NCBI RefSeq assembly: GCF_009834805.1
Contig: NZ_WVHO01000001.1
Span: forward strand, 57,565-121,564
Source: Saccharibacter sp. 17.LH.SD
Lineage (GTDB): Bacteria; Pseudomonadota; Alphaproteobacteria; Acetobacterales; Acetobacteraceae
Direction of reading: 5' to 3'
Length of the DNA: 64,000 nucleotides
Shown in pieces: positions 41,000-51,119 of the stretch. The position numbers were made by a program, and so were the translations under genes. Every line of letters begins with the position of its first letter. Within the stretch, counting starts at the first letter, position 1. The notes below the pieces were generated by a model. It did not search any database. It saw only the letters and a list, made by a program, of their open reading frames with translations, and had not been told where the DNA came from.

Positions 41000-42817
41000 T
41001 TAGGCTTCGAGTTCTTCTCTTTTGGCTTCTAGTTCGAGCCAGCGTTCTTCACTTTTGGCAATTTTTTTATCGACCTCTTCGAGGATAGCGGTGATTTTTT
41101 CGAAGCGCTTCGGATCTCGAGCATATAATCCCGGGTCGCTGAGTGCTTTGCGGCAGACGTCAGCATCTTTTTCTAATTTTTCCATAAGCTCAGGGAGTTT
41201 GTTAAGCTCCTGACGTTCTGCATAGCTTAGCTTTTCTTTCGGCTTTTCAACCGATGGAGATGGGGCAGAATTTTTCTCAGAAGGGGCATCTGCATTGCGG
41301 CTTACGGCACGGCGCTCTTGGGGCGCTTTGCCGCGTCGCTGGGCAAGCATATCTGAATAGCCCCCAGCATAGTCAATCCATTGCCCATTATCTTCAGAAA
41401 CAAGAATAGAGCTGGTGAGGCGATCAAGAAAATCACGATCATGGCTGACGAGGATAACTGTCCCCGTATAATCAGCGAGCATGTCCTGGAGCAGATCAAG
41501 TGTTTCGAGATCAAGATCGTTTGTGGGTTCGTCCAAGACGAGAAGGTTCGAAGGGCGCGCCAAAGCGCGGGCGAGAGCTAAGCGCCCGCGTTCTCCACCT
41601 GAAAGATGGCTCACAGGGGTTTTGGCTTGTTCAGGGCGGAAGAGGAAGTCTTTCATATACCCGATAACATGCCGGCGTTCATGCCCTACTTGAACCATCT
41701 CTCCGTGACCATCTGTCAGAACATCGACCACAGTGCGGTCGCCTTCGAGTGCTGTGCGTTGCTGGTCAAGTGTTACCATTTTGAGGGAAGGGCTCAGACG
41801 GACCTCGCCTTTTTGCGGCGTAAGCTGTCCTGTTAGAAGGCGCAATAAGGTGGTTTTTCCAGCCCCATTGGCACCGCAAATGCCAAGCCGGTCCCCTTTG
41901 GTAATTTTAAGGGTCAAGTCTTCAATCAGGCGACGGTCCGGGAAGGACCAAGAGAGGTCTTCCGCTGCAATAACAATTTTACTCGTGTTTTCTGCTTCAC
42001 TGGCCGCCATTTTTAAGGTGCCGCGTTGACGTGAGGCAATATCACGTCGTTCGGTCCGGAGGGCAGCAAGCTCTGCGACACGGCGTACATTACGCTTACG
42101 GCGTGCTGTCACGCCATAGCGCATCCAATCTTCTTCACGTGCAATTTGGCGGCTGAGCTTGTGGGCTTCGCGTTCAGCAAGCTCAAGCTGCTCATCACGC
42201 CATGTTTCGAAATGAGAAAAATTGGCGTCTAAACGCTGTGTTTTTCCTTGTTCAAGCCAGATAACGGCACGGCAGAGCGTTTCTAAAAAGCGACGATCAT
42301 GGCTGATGATGATCATAGCTGCCTGAGAGGCTTGGAGTTCACGTTCGAGCCATGAAATACAAGGGAGATCGAGATGGTTTGTGGGCTCATCTAACAGGAT
42401 TAAGTCAGGCTCGGCAGCGAGTGCCTGAGCGAGGGCACAGCGACGTGCTTCACCGCCCGACAGGCTTTTGCAGGATTCATCGCCTGTGAGACCGAGCTCT
42501 GCCAGCATGGAACGTGCTCGGTAATGGACGGTTTCATCAAGGACGGAGGCGACATAGTCAAATGTCGTGTCCCATTGTGAGAGATCGGGCTCTTGAGGAA
42601 GGTAATGGACTTTTATGCCAGGCTGAACAAAACGGATGCCACTATCGGGCTGTAAGGCCCCAGCTGCAATGCGAAGAAGTGTTGATTTCCCGCTTCCATT
42701 GCGCCCGACCAAACAGAGCCGTTCGCCTGGGAGAAGAGAAAGGTCAGCCCCATCAAGAAGTGGGCGTCCACCCAGAGTATAGGTAATCGTTTGAAGGTTT
42801 AAAATTGGTGCAGCCAT
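41000..42817 (-). CDS. ABC-F family ATPase (Uup-like)
   Basis: About 605 residues with two fused ABC domains and no membrane part. First domain: LVGRNGSGKSTLLRI, LSGGEARRCALAQAL, LILLDEPTNHLD. Second: CGANGAGKTTLLRLL, LSGGERGRLALARAL, LVLDEPTNDLD. A charged linker lies between them and a coiled coil ends the protein (EKITAILEEVDKKIAKSEER). That tail marks the Uup subgroup, which acts at the ribosome or on branched DNA. The start at 42817 (MAAPILNLQTITYTL) is preferred over 42853. Confidence 0.92.
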   Translation of the reverse strand: MAAPILNLQTITYTLGGRPLLDGADLSLLPGERLCLVGRNGSGKSTLLRIAAGALQPDSGIRFVQPGIKVHYLPQEPDLSQWDTTFDYVASVLDETVHYRARSMLAELGLTGDESCKSLSGGEARRCALAQALAAEPDLILLDEPTNHLDLPCISWLERELQASQAAMIIISHDRRFLETLCRAVIWLEQGKTQRLDANFSHFETWRDEQLELAEREAHKLSRQIAREEDWMRYGVTARRKRNVRRVAELAALRTERRDIASRQRGTLKMAASEAENTSKIVIAAEDLSWSFPDRRLIEDLTLKITKGDRLGICGANGAGKTTLLRLLTGQLTPQKGEVRLSPSLKMVTLDQQRTALEGDRTVVDVLTDGHGEMVQVGHERRHVIGYMKDFLFRPEQAKTPVSHLSGGERGRLALARALARPSNLLVLDEPTNDLDLETLDLLQDMLADYTGTVILVSHDRDFLDRLTSSILVSEDNGQWIDYAGGYSDMLAQRRGKAPQERRAVSRNADAPSEKNSAPSPSVEKPKEKLSYAERQELNKLPELMEKLEKDADVCRKALSDPGLYARDPKRFEKITAILEEVDKKIAKSEERWLELEAKREELEA

Positions 42818-43029
42818 GGTCAGCATGTGGCGCAAATGTGTAGGGAAATGCAAGAGTAAATACGTAACTTATCGGCCTATGGGTCATAGTTCGGACATGA
42901 GCGAGCTGTAAAAACTGGTTTATATTTTACATTGTTCTGTTGCCGTGTCGTGAGTATGAGGACATTAAAGGCACCAATAGCGGAAAAGTTCTGTTTACTC
43001 GCTGAGATACACCCTTATTATGAGATGTT

Positions 43030-44739
43030 ATGAAGGCTGACAAAAAGATCATAAAAAGCTGGGTCCGACAGCAGAATCGTACCAGTCGATCCATAACGAT
43101 GAGCATTGCTCTTCTGGGTTTTGTAAATGTTATGATGGGTGTGGTTCAAGCGTGGAGTTTGGCCCATATTTTTGCTCAGCTTCTTATGCAGCATGTCTCT
43201 GACGTTCAGATGCTTCTAGTCATCTTCATTATATGCTGCGTTGTGCGTGTTCTTTTGAGTTATCTACAAGAATTGATGGCTCTTTCTGCAGGGCAGAGTG
43301 CACGCCGGCGGTTAAGACATCATATCTTAGAACGTATCATGGTGGCCGGCCCTGTGCTTCTACGGCAGAATCATAGTGCGAAACTAGCGACACTCTTGGT
43401 CGATCGCGTAGAGATGTTGGATGGTTATTTTGCGCGTTGGTTGCCAGCCTCCATGTTATGGGTTGTCGCACAATGGAGTATTGTGGCGATTGTTGCGTGG
43501 CAAAATTGGCATGCAGGTCTTGTTTTAGGACTATGCTGCTTAGCACTTCCTTTCTTGCAGGCGATTTTTGGGATTGCGACTGCTGTGGCTTCTCGGCGCC
43601 AGTTTCTGGCGATGAGCCGCCTCCAAACACGGTTTTTAGATCGTATTCGCGGGATTGCGACTATTGTTCTTTCTGGTAATGCAGAAAGGGATGCGCAAGA
43701 TTTGCGCACAGCGGCAGAAGAGTTCCGGCATCGGACTATGAAAGTGTTGCGGGTTGCTTTCATGGCTTCGGCGACGACAGATATCGTGATGATCGTTGCT
43801 TTGGTATGGATTGTGGTTAGCCAAAGTCATGCTTTAATGCATGACCATTCAGTGGATCATGCCTCAGCGGCATTATTCGCGGTTTTTATGGTGCCTGAGG
43901 CTTTTGCAACATTCCGCGCTCTTTCGGCGTCTTACCAAGATAAATCTCACGTGAATGAGACGGCGGAAGCAGTGCACACTTTACCTCAGCCTTCCTCTTC
44001 GCATGGACATGATCCTGCGGAGAAGGAAGAGGGTGCTCATGCGGTGCTTTATGATGGGCGTGGTATTTCCCTGGTTGTCAAAGATGTCAGTTATCGTTGG
44101 TCAGAGGACAGGCCACCAACATTATTGGATATTAATTTCGCTCTAGAGCCAGGTCAGACGGCTCTGTTAGAGGGCGTGTCCGGAGCAGGGAAATCAACCC
44201 TTATTGAGTTGCTGTTAGGTTTTATCCAGCCGCAGAAAGGGCAGATTTTTCTGGGTGGCGTCGCCATGAATACAATGAGTGCTGAGGCCATCACACGCCA
44301 TATAAGCTGGATTGGTCAGCGCCCGGTATTATTTGCAGGGACATTGCGTGAGAATATCCTTTTCGCGCATCCTAACGCACGTGAAGAGGAGATTCAGCAC
44401 GCTTTGGAAGCATCGCGTGTGTCTCAATATCTTGCTGATCTTCCAGATGGTTTGAATACGGTTATTGGGGAAGGTGGATTTGGCCTTTCGGGGGGACAGG
44501 CGCAGAGAATTGCTATAGCCCGTGCTTTTTTAAAGAATAGTCCTCTTCTTGTTATGGACGAGCCTACAGCGCATCTGGACCCGGAGACGGAGCAGGATAT
44601 TTTGGAGGCTTTGAAGCTTCTTTTGCAGGGGCGTACGGCACTTATTGCGACGCATTCTTCCCAATTTAAAACGTTAGAAACGACGTATCATATGACTCTT
44701 GATGCTGGACATATTGTGTCGCAGGAGCCGAAACAATGA
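43030..44739 (+). CDS. cydD: Thiol/heme ABC exporter subunit CydD
   Basis: A 569-residue half-transporter: six membrane helices (IALLGFVNVMMGVVQAW to the segment near residue 270) and an ABC domain with EGVSGAGKSTLIELLLG, LSGGQAQRIAIARAF and LLVMDEPTAHLD. CydDC exports cysteine and glutathione, and binds heme, for assembly of cytochrome bd oxidase in the periplasm. The end overlaps cydC by 4 bases. The cytochrome bd genes are not in this window. Confidence 0.93.
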   Translation: MKADKKIIKSWVRQQNRTSRSITMSIALLGFVNVMMGVVQAWSLAHIFAQLLMQHVSDVQMLLVIFIICCVVRVLLSYLQELMALSAGQSARRRLRHHILERIMVAGPVLLRQNHSAKLATLLVDRVEMLDGYFARWLPASMLWVVAQWSIVAIVAWQNWHAGLVLGLCCLALPFLQAIFGIATAVASRRQFLAMSRLQTRFLDRIRGIATIVLSGNAERDAQDLRTAAEEFRHRTMKVLRVAFMASATTDIVMIVALVWIVVSQSHALMHDHSVDHASAALFAVFMVPEAFATFRALSASYQDKSHVNETAEAVHTLPQPSSSHGHDPAEKEEGAHAVLYDGRGISLVVKDVSYRWSEDRPPTLLDINFALEPGQTALLEGVSGAGKSTLIELLLGFIQPQKGQIFLGGVAMNTMSAEAITRHISWIGQRPVLFAGTLRENILFAHPNAREEEIQHALEASRVSQYLADLPDGLNTVIGEGGFGLSGGQAQRIAIARAFLKNSPLLVMDEPTAHLDPETEQDILEALKLLLQGRTALIATHSSQFKTLETTYHMTLDAGHIVSQEPKQ

Positions 44740-46376
44740 AAGCATTAGTGAAGCTAAGCCTTGTTTGGCGTTCACGCTTTGGATATCTGCTTTTTGGTTT
44801 ACTTTTGGCAGAGCTTTCCGTGTGTTCACTCTTTCTATTGATGGGTCAAACGGGGGGACGTCTCAGCAGCGCGATTATTGGTGTCGCGTTAGGATTTGGT
44901 CTTTTACGTATCGCGGGTGTGGCCCGCATTGTTCTGCGTTATTTAGAGCGATTAGTCGCGCATGATGCGACCTTTAAAGCCTTAACCGATCTGCGGGTTT
45001 GGTTTTATCGTCGCCTCTCAGAGGGAGCTGCTGCGGGGCTAGGTTTTCGCCGGTCAGGGGACCTTCTATCGCGTCTTGTATCAGATATTCAAAGTTTAGA
45101 TAATCTCTACCTCCGTATCCTCATCCCTTTGGCGGCTGCTTTTATTAGTTTGCCGATATTGGTGATTATTTGCCTTCATGCTGGCGTGGGCGGGGCCTTA
45201 ACGCTGACAATCGCTCTGCTTTTTGCGTTGATTGCGTTCTTGCTGCCTTATCTAACGGCTAGAAGCACATATCGTTTGGGGCCGGATTTGCAGCAGGCAC
45301 AAGCAAGATTACAAATTAAAGCGCTGGATATGGCAACAGGCTTGAGAGAAATGCGTATTTTTGGCGCTGAAGAGCGTATGTGCCAGGCGTTAGAGGATGA
45401 TCAAGAAACGTTATATCTCTTGCAAAAACAGCAAGGACGCCGGATGGCAGCGCTGCATGCGAGTGCACTTTTATTGTCACGGCTTGGTGGCATCGCTGTT
45501 TTATGTGCTTGTGTTGGTATTTTTTATCATAAGCCAGACATCATTGCTGGTGTAACGATCTTTTTCGTCGTCACATCTGCTTTGGATATGATTAATGACC
45601 TCCCACGGGCAGGATTGCTCGCGGGGCAGGCATGTCATGCTGCAGAACGTGTGGCGTCTGTTGTGACGGAGCGTCCCTTGCCAGGAGGGTATATTAATAC
45701 ACTTCCGGAATATTTTGATATTCAATGTCATCAACTCTCATTTGGATGGCCCGGTAAGGGGCTTATCCTAGAGGATGCGTCTTTTTTCCTAAAATCGGGA
45801 GAGAAGGCTATTCTTCTTGGTCCGTCTGGTTCGGGTAAATCAAGCTTGGCGGCGTTGCTCTTACGGGTTGTGTCGCCGCGAAGTGGATATATTACCCTCG
45901 ATGGGATCAATATAGAGGACGTGCGTGATGAGACGCTGCGGAACAAAGTTGCGTGGTTGTCTCAAAATAGTCATCTGTTTGATGATACTATTCGCCATAA
46001 TCTGTTGCTCGGGCGAGAAGGTATTGCTGATGATGCGCTATGGGACGCATTAGAGAAGGCTCAGATTGCTGATTTTGTAAGGTCTCTTCCAGATGGTTTA
46101 GATCATTGGATTGGTGAAAATGGCTCTCATCTTTCCGGTGGGCAAGGACGGCGTATTGCTTTAGCGCGCGTGCTGCTGTCATCAGCGCCTGTGTTGATCT
46201 TGGATGAACCGGCCGCTGGTTTGGATTTAGAAACGGAGAAGGCTTTCCTTGAAACGATTAATAGAATTGACCGCCGCCGGTCTGTTTTGTTGATTACACA
46301 TCGCTTAACAGGTGTTGAGCGTCCGGATCATATATGGCGTCTTGAAAAAAAGAAGATTGTCGCTCAACCGATTTAG
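44736..46376 (+). CDS. cydC: Thiol/heme ABC exporter subunit CydC
   Basis: A 546-residue partner of CydD: six helices starting RFGYLLFGLLLAELSVCSLF, the CydC-typical GVARIVLRYLERLVAHDATF, then an ABC domain with LLGPSGSGKSSLAALLL, LSGGQGRRIALARVL and VLILDEPAAGLD. It begins in a 4-base overlap with cydD, so the heterodimer is made from one message. Confidence 0.94.
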   Translation: MKALVKLSLVWRSRFGYLLFGLLLAELSVCSLFLLMGQTGGRLSSAIIGVALGFGLLRIAGVARIVLRYLERLVAHDATFKALTDLRVWFYRRLSEGAAAGLGFRRSGDLLSRLVSDIQSLDNLYLRILIPLAAAFISLPILVIICLHAGVGGALTLTIALLFALIAFLLPYLTARSTYRLGPDLQQAQARLQIKALDMATGLREMRIFGAEERMCQALEDDQETLYLLQKQQGRRMAALHASALLLSRLGGIAVLCACVGIFYHKPDIIAGVTIFFVVTSALDMINDLPRAGLLAGQACHAAERVASVVTERPLPGGYINTLPEYFDIQCHQLSFGWPGKGLILEDASFFLKSGEKAILLGPSGSGKSSLAALLLRVVSPRSGYITLDGINIEDVRDETLRNKVAWLSQNSHLFDDTIRHNLLLGREGIADDALWDALEKAQIADFVRSLPDGLDHWIGENGSHLSGGQGRRIALARVLLSSAPVLILDEPAAGLDLETEKAFLETINRIDRRRSVLLITHRLTGVERPDHIWRLEKKKIVAQPI

Positions 46377-46462
46377 CTTAAGGTTTTTGAGAAAAATTGA
46401 TCTGTTAAATTATTGAGAACAGGTTAAAAAGGCAGAGATCTATGAAAGAAAGGGTGCCCTTT

Positions 46463-46879
46463 ATGTTTAAGTTATCGCTGGCGTTGCGCCGTTATGCTCC
46501 GGCCTTATTAGGGAGTGCTGTTCTCGCCAGCACTTTGGGAGGATGTGTATCTCATACGCCACGTGATAACTATGTCGTCTTCTTTGATAGGGATTCTGTT
46601 AGCTTGAATAGCACAGCTGAAGCTATCGTGAAGGAGGCTGTGCAGGATGCACGGGCTCAACATGTTAAACATATTTACGTTGCAGCATCTGCAGGGCATG
46701 AGGGAGACCCAGCGGTCTTGAAGCAGCTTGCTGATGCGCGTGCAGTTGCTGTGGTTGAGACGCTTGAAAAAGATGGCGTTGATGTCAAAACAATTCGTAA
46801 ATCATCCTACACACTTGGTCAGTTTGATGATGCGCGTGTCGCGTTACGGCGTGTTATCATCCGGATCGAGAAACCATAA
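46463..46879 (+). CDS. OmpA-like lipoprotein, copy 1 of a tandem pair
   Basis: About 138 residues: signal peptide with ALLGSAVLASTLGGC (lipobox LGGC), then a short domain opening YVVFFDRDSVSLNSTAEAI and continuing IYVAASAGHEGDP and LADARAVAVVETLEKDGVD. This order matches the OmpA-C peptidoglycan-binding fold in reduced form. AAAGGG precedes the ATG at 46463; a start at 46442 is also open. It is clearly homologous to the gene at 47139-47573. Confidence 0.75.
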   Translation: MFKLSLALRRYAPALLGSAVLASTLGGCVSHTPRDNYVVFFDRDSVSLNSTAEAIVKEAVQDARAQHVKHIYVAASAGHEGDPAVLKQLADARAVAVVETLEKDGVDVKTIRKSSYTLGQFDDARVALRRVIIRIEKP

Positions 46880-46936
46880 TAACACTTAAAATCAGAATAG
46901 AAGAAACGTTCTAACTGATCTTTTTAAGGAAGAGAG

Positions 46937-46974
46937 TTTCTTGAGGATGGAGGAGTGGTTTCATCCTCAAGAAA
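46937..46974. other. Strong hairpin between the two OmpA-like genes
   Basis: TTTCTTGAGGATG and CATCCTCAAGAAA form a perfect 13-bp inverted repeat around a 12-base loop. No T run follows, so it is not a standard terminator; an mRNA-stabilising or protein-binding structure is possible. Confidence 0.75.
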
Positions 46975-47138
46975 GGAGTTGCGCATTTTAGTGGCAAGTT
47001 CTTTCTGCCACGAGGCGAGAATACACGTGAATAGCAGTGTATTATTATACGTATTCAAGCTTTAAGGGAAATCGATCTATTAAAGCAGTACGAAGTTGGG
47101 TAATAATGACGGAAATGCATGGAAGAGGGGCGTTTTGT

Positions 47139-47573
47139 ATGTCTAAATTATCTATGATATTGCGTCGTTATTCTCCGGTTTTAATGGGAAGTATTATTCT
47201 TTCGAGTGCATTAGGGGGGTGTGCAGCTCGTCATGTGCCGCCGCCGCATACAGATTATACAATTCTTTTTGATCGTGATTCCACGCAGATCAATAGTGTT
47301 GCTGAACAAATGATCAGCACGGCCACGCAGGAAGCGAAGAACAAGAATGCCACGCAAATTACGGTCTCGAGTTCTGCTGGATATGGGAATGACCCTGACG
47401 TGTTGAAAAATCTGGCAAGCAGACGGGCAGATAGTGTTGTAGAAGCCTTGAAGAGGGATGGTGTAGATTCCACAAAAATTCTTAAGAAAACCTATCCGCT
47501 TGATGGTAAGGAAACGTCTTTCTTAACATTTCGGCGTGTTTTGCTTCAGGTGTGGGAGCAGCCTTCTAAATAA
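47139..47573 (+). CDS. OmpA-like lipoprotein, copy 2 of a tandem pair
   Basis: About 144 residues: MSKLSMILRRYSPVLMGS, lipobox ALGGC, then YTILFDRDSTQINSVAEQM, ITVSSSAGYGNDPDVLKNLA and SRRADSVVEALKRDGVD. It matches copy 1 along its whole length but has diverged, so the duplication is not recent. An open frame reaches back to 47037. The ATG at 47139 lies at the same place as in copy 1 relative to the signal peptide, with GAGGGG upstream. RecQ begins 6 bases after its stop. Confidence 0.75.
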   Translation: MSKLSMILRRYSPVLMGSIILSSALGGCAARHVPPPHTDYTILFDRDSTQINSVAEQMISTATQEAKNKNATQITVSSSAGYGNDPDVLKNLASRRADSVVEALKRDGVDSTKILKKTYPLDGKETSFLTFRRVLLQVWEQPSK

Positions 47574-47579
47574 TTTTCT

Positions 47580-49418
47580 ATGGATGGTGCCATATCTTCA
47601 GAATTCGTAGGAGGGGCAGACCCTCTTGATGTATTGCGAAAAATCTTTGGATTTAATCAATTTCGCGGTCTTCAAGAGGACGCTGTTTCAGCGGTTATGC
47701 AGGGGCAAGATGCTCTTGTTCTGATGCCGACAGGTGGTGGGAAAAGCTTGTGTTATCAGGTGCCGGCGTTGTGCCGCCCAGGTATGGGGCTTGTGGTTTC
47801 CCCCCTTATCGCTTTGATGGATGACCAAGTTGCGGGGCTTCAACAGCTAGGAGTTCGTGCTGCGGCCCTTCATTCTGAGTTGGAGCCAATAACACGGGAA
47901 ACATTGTGGGGACAGCTGCGAAGCGGCCAAATAGATCTGCTTTATATTTCGCCTGAGCGTCTTTTAACGCCATCGCTGCTTGATTTTTTAAAACGACGTA
48001 CTCTTTCTCTTATTGCGATTGATGAAGCACATTGTGTGTCGGCTTGGGGGCATGAATTTCGCCCAGAATACCGAGAACTTGCCACGCTGAGGGACTATTT
48101 TCCGTCTGTGCCACGCATTGCTCTCACAGCAACTGCAGATACACGGACGCGAGACGATATTTTAGCGGCTTTGCACATGCCGCAAGCCCATGTTTTTATC
48201 GCAAGTTTTCATCGCTCTAATTTGTTTTTGCAGGCACAGCCTAAAATTGCAGAAACGCGTCAACTTGTGGATGCTTTGACGCGGCATGCAGGCCAAGGTG
48301 CGGCTATTGTTTATTGTGGAAGCCGCCGCCGGACAGAACGCGTAGCGATGATGTTGCGAGAAAAAAATTTTACGGCGCTCGCTTACCATGCGGGTCTATC
48401 GCCAACAGAAAAACGCGCAACATTGCTTCGTTTCCGCTCAGGTGAACCTCTCGTTATCGTGGCAACAATTGCTTTTGGGATGGGGATTGACCGTCCCGAT
48501 GTACGCACTGTTATCCATCTTGATATGCCTGCGTCTCCAGAAGCCTATTACCAACAAATAGGGCGGGCAGGGCGCGATGGAGAAACATCCCATACAGTGA
48601 TGCTTTATGGTGGTGAAGCGATTGCAAAGGCGCGTTATTGGCTTGAACAATCTCAAGCGCCAGCTATGGAAAAGCGTACAATGCAAGGGCGGCTTGAGAG
48701 TATGATCGCCATAACAGAAACAACAGGCTGTCGTACGCAGGCTATTTTATCATGTTTTGGTGAAGAGTTTCCGTCTCCATGTGGGCATTGTGACAATTGC
48801 GTGCATCCGCCGGCAACATTTGATGGGAAAGAAGCAGCTCAAAAGGTGCTTTCCACAGTCTATAAAACAGGAGAGCGTTTTGGGGCTGTGGTGTTGACCT
48901 CTGTGCTAAGAGGGCGTGTGACTGAAACGGTAGAACGGCATGCGTTGAATCATCTCTCCGTGTTCGGTATTGGGCGTGATCGTAGCGAGAATTGGTGGCG
49001 TATGGTCATTCGCCAACTTATTGCGCGCGGTGTTATTCTTTTAACGGGCGAGCATGGCGGGTTGGGGCTTAATCGCGAGACGGTGCGTCCGCTGCTGAGG
49101 GGAGATGTCCCTGTTCCACTCATGGAAGATGCGTCTTTAAAAACGCAATCAGCCCTCAATAGAGCAGGGGAGCATGAAGAGCTTCTTCTCTCAGAAGAGG
49201 AAAAGGATCGGTTCATTTCTCTTAAAGAATGGCGTTTGATGGAAGCGCGTGAGCAGGAAATTCCACCTTACGTCATTTTTCACGACGCTGTTTTGCGGGA
49301 TATTGCTCGTTATATCCCCAGCACGATGGATGGGTTGGCAGAAGTGAAAGGCGTAGGCCGGAGTAAATTGGAGCGTTATGGAGAGGCTGTTTTAGCTGTC
49401 CTTAAGAGGCTCCAATAA
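47580..49418 (+). CDS. recQ: ATP-dependent DNA helicase RecQ
   Basis: A 612-residue RecQ: motif 0/I FNQFRGLQEDAVSAV and VLMPTGGGKSLCYQ, II AIDEAHCVSAWGHEFRPEY, IV-VI through IAFGMGIDRPDVR and YYQQIGRAGRDG. The RQC zinc site is visible in CRTQAILSCF and CGHCDNC, then a winged helix and a C-terminal HRDC domain (LRDIARYIPSTMDGLAEVKG). It unwinds DNA 3' to 5' in recombination repair and fork rescue. Start near 47580, 6 bases after the lipoprotein stop. Confidence 0.96.
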   Translation: MDGAISSEFVGGADPLDVLRKIFGFNQFRGLQEDAVSAVMQGQDALVLMPTGGGKSLCYQVPALCRPGMGLVVSPLIALMDDQVAGLQQLGVRAAALHSELEPITRETLWGQLRSGQIDLLYISPERLLTPSLLDFLKRRTLSLIAIDEAHCVSAWGHEFRPEYRELATLRDYFPSVPRIALTATADTRTRDDILAALHMPQAHVFIASFHRSNLFLQAQPKIAETRQLVDALTRHAGQGAAIVYCGSRRRTERVAMMLREKNFTALAYHAGLSPTEKRATLLRFRSGEPLVIVATIAFGMGIDRPDVRTVIHLDMPASPEAYYQQIGRAGRDGETSHTVMLYGGEAIAKARYWLEQSQAPAMEKRTMQGRLESMIAITETTGCRTQAILSCFGEEFPSPCGHCDNCVHPPATFDGKEAAQKVLSTVYKTGERFGAVVLTSVLRGRVTETVERHALNHLSVFGIGRDRSENWWRMVIRQLIARGVILLTGEHGGLGLNRETVRPLLRGDVPVPLMEDASLKTQSALNRAGEHEELLLSEEEKDRFISLKEWRLMEAREQEIPPYVIFHDAVLRDIARYIPSTMDGLAEVKGVGRSKLERYGEAVLAVLKRLQ

Positions 49419-49448
49419 ATTATCTATACTCTTACTAAGGTTTAAAAC

Positions 49449-49985
49449 CTACTGTAACGAGCTGTTATGAGCCGTAATATCCTGGGCTTTAAATGTTGCC
49501 GTTACCGTGCCACCATCCATAAAGTGGAATATGAAGGGAACATTATCTCCTGGAGCAGGCATCTTGGTTATGCCACGGCACAGGAGGTGATAGCCATCCT
49601 CTGGGAAAACGAGCGTTGATTGATGGGGGATCGCGAAATGTTGAAAAATATCGTTACCCGCTCCTGATATTTGTACGAGATCCTGTCCATTATGGTTGGA
49701 AGAAACCGCTTGGCACACCGGCGATGTAACGCCTTGGAGGAGGACATCCGTCGCGCTGTTATTCCGAATCGTGAAATAGCCGGCTGCACTATTTTGTGGA
49801 CGCATATAGGGACGCAAAACGCCCCCTGTGATCGTAATGTCGTGTTTGACAATGTCAGCTATGGAAGAAGATGTGGAAGATGACGCATCTTGCGCTGATG
49901 CCCCTAGGGAATAGAGGGGGCTTAGAAGCGTGAGGGAACAAAAAACACCTGCCAAAACAGCAAGGGAGCGGATCGGACGAATCAC
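49449..49985 (-). CDS. PCu(A)C-like periplasmic protein lacking the usual copper ligands
   Basis: A 178-residue exported protein with a signal peptide (SLAVLAGVFCSLTLL). The domain follows PCu(A)C copper chaperones: YFTIRNNSATDVLLQGVTSP, IPHQSTLVFPEDGYHLLCRG and DNVPFIFHF. The ligand motif H-M...H-x-M is not there: the expected His/Met region reads VSSNHNGQDLVQIS, and the usual HLM after the Gly-Tyr is HLLC. It may bind copper differently, or do something else. No copper genes are adjacent. Confidence 0.75.
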   Translation of the reverse strand: MIRPIRSLAVLAGVFCSLTLLSPLYSLGASAQDASSSTSSSIADIVKHDITITGGVLRPYMRPQNSAAGYFTIRNNSATDVLLQGVTSPVCQAVSSNHNGQDLVQISGAGNDIFQHFAIPHQSTLVFPEDGYHLLCRGITKMPAPGDNVPFIFHFMDGGTVTATFKAQDITAHNSSLQ

Positions 49986-50141
49986 AACACCTCCATAGAT
50001 GCGAAAATAAGTTTCATCTCAGTGTGAAATAAAACTTTTGGACAGAGAGCTTTCTGTTTCTCCTTAGCCACATTTTCGATAGACTTCCCTGGCCGCCGGG
50101 TCAAGCTGCGGCTTATAGACGGGATGTTTTCAGGATCGACC

Positions 50142-50630
50142 ATGCATTGCCCTTTTTGTGGACACCAAGAGACTCAAGTGAAGGATAGCCGCCCAAGTGA
50201 AGATGGTACGGCTATTCGTCGTCGTCGCGCATGCAATGGGTGTACACAGCGTTTTACAACGATTGAACGTGTGCAACTTCGTGAGTTAACCGTTATTAAG
50301 GCCGACGGGCGGCGTATTCCCTTTGACCGCGATAAATTGGCGCGCTCTATACGGATCGCCTTGCGCAAGCGTCCCATTGATGAAGTAAGGCAAGAGCGCT
50401 TATTAAATGGCCTTGTCAGGCAGCTTGAGGCGTCAGGAGAGCAAGAAATTTCTTCTCGCTCGATCGGAGAGCTCGCTATGGATGCACTGCGTGAAATAGA
50501 CGGGGTAGCTTACGTCCGTTTTGCCAGTGTGTATCGCGATTTCCGGGAGATTGATGCTTTTTCGGAGATTTTGGCTGACATGAATCATCGTTCTGTTCCG
50601 ATAGATGGAACTTCTCAGGAGACCCCATGA
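50142..50630 (+). CDS. nrdR: Transcriptional repressor NrdR
   Basis: A 162-residue NrdR: N-terminal zinc ribbon from MHCPFCGH and ACNGC, then the ATP-cone ([20 protein letters not shown] and [10 protein letters not shown]). It senses ATP/dATP and represses ribonucleotide reductase genes at NrdR boxes. The ATG at 50142 has AGGA upstream; the one at 50124 adds six residues before the zinc ribbon. It overlaps nusB by 4 bases. Confidence 0.96.
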   Translation: MHCPFCGHQETQVKDSRPSEDGTAIRRRRACNGCTQRFTTIERVQLRELTVIKADGRRIPFDRDKLARSIRIALRKRPIDEVRQERLLNGLVRQLEASGEQEISSRSIGELAMDALREIDGVAYVRFASVYRDFREIDAFSEILADMNHRSVPIDGTSQETP

Positions 50631-51109
50631 CGTCAACGCCTTCCAGCCCTTCAGTTCCTCCTCGTAAGCGCAGTCGGACCATTGCCCGTGTGGCGGCTGT
50701 GCAAGCTCTCTATCAATGTGAGCAAAATGGAGAGAGTGCTGAGGCTGTTATAAAGGAATTTATTGATTTCCGCCGTATTGCCCCACAAGCTCAATTTGAA
50801 GATGGTCATATCCCTGATGCTGATTTGAGCCTCTTTGCAACGATTGTAACAGCGACGGTTCAGCAGCAAAATGAGATTGACCACACATTGTCTCATCTAT
50901 TGCCCGAAAATTGGCCTATGGAGCGCCTTGACCCGGTATTACGGGCCTTATTGCGTGCCGCTTTAAGTGAGATGATTGCCAAAGTCCCCGTGCAGGTGGC
51001 GATTAATGAGTATCTTGATGTCGCACATGGTTTCTTTAGCGGTGATGAGCCGAAGATGGTGAATGGGATCTTGGATAAATTCGCTCAGAATAATCGGGAT
51101 GTAGAGTAG
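50627..51109 (+). CDS. nusB: Transcription antitermination factor NusB
   Basis: A 160-residue all-helical NusB: an Arg-rich start ([18 protein letters not shown]), then [20 protein letters not shown] and [19 protein letters not shown] with [12 protein letters not shown]. It works with NusE/S10 at boxA of rRNA operons. It is coupled to nrdR upstream and lies 10 bases before thiL, a known order in many proteobacteria. Confidence 0.95.
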   Translation: MTSTPSSPSVPPRKRSRTIARVAAVQALYQCEQNGESAEAVIKEFIDFRRIAPQAQFEDGHIPDADLSLFATIVTATVQQQNEIDHTLSHLLPENWPMERLDPVLRALLRAALSEMIAKVPVQVAINEYLDVAHGFFSGDEPKMVNGILDKFAQNNRDVE

Positions 51110-51119
51110 GAAGAGCGCT

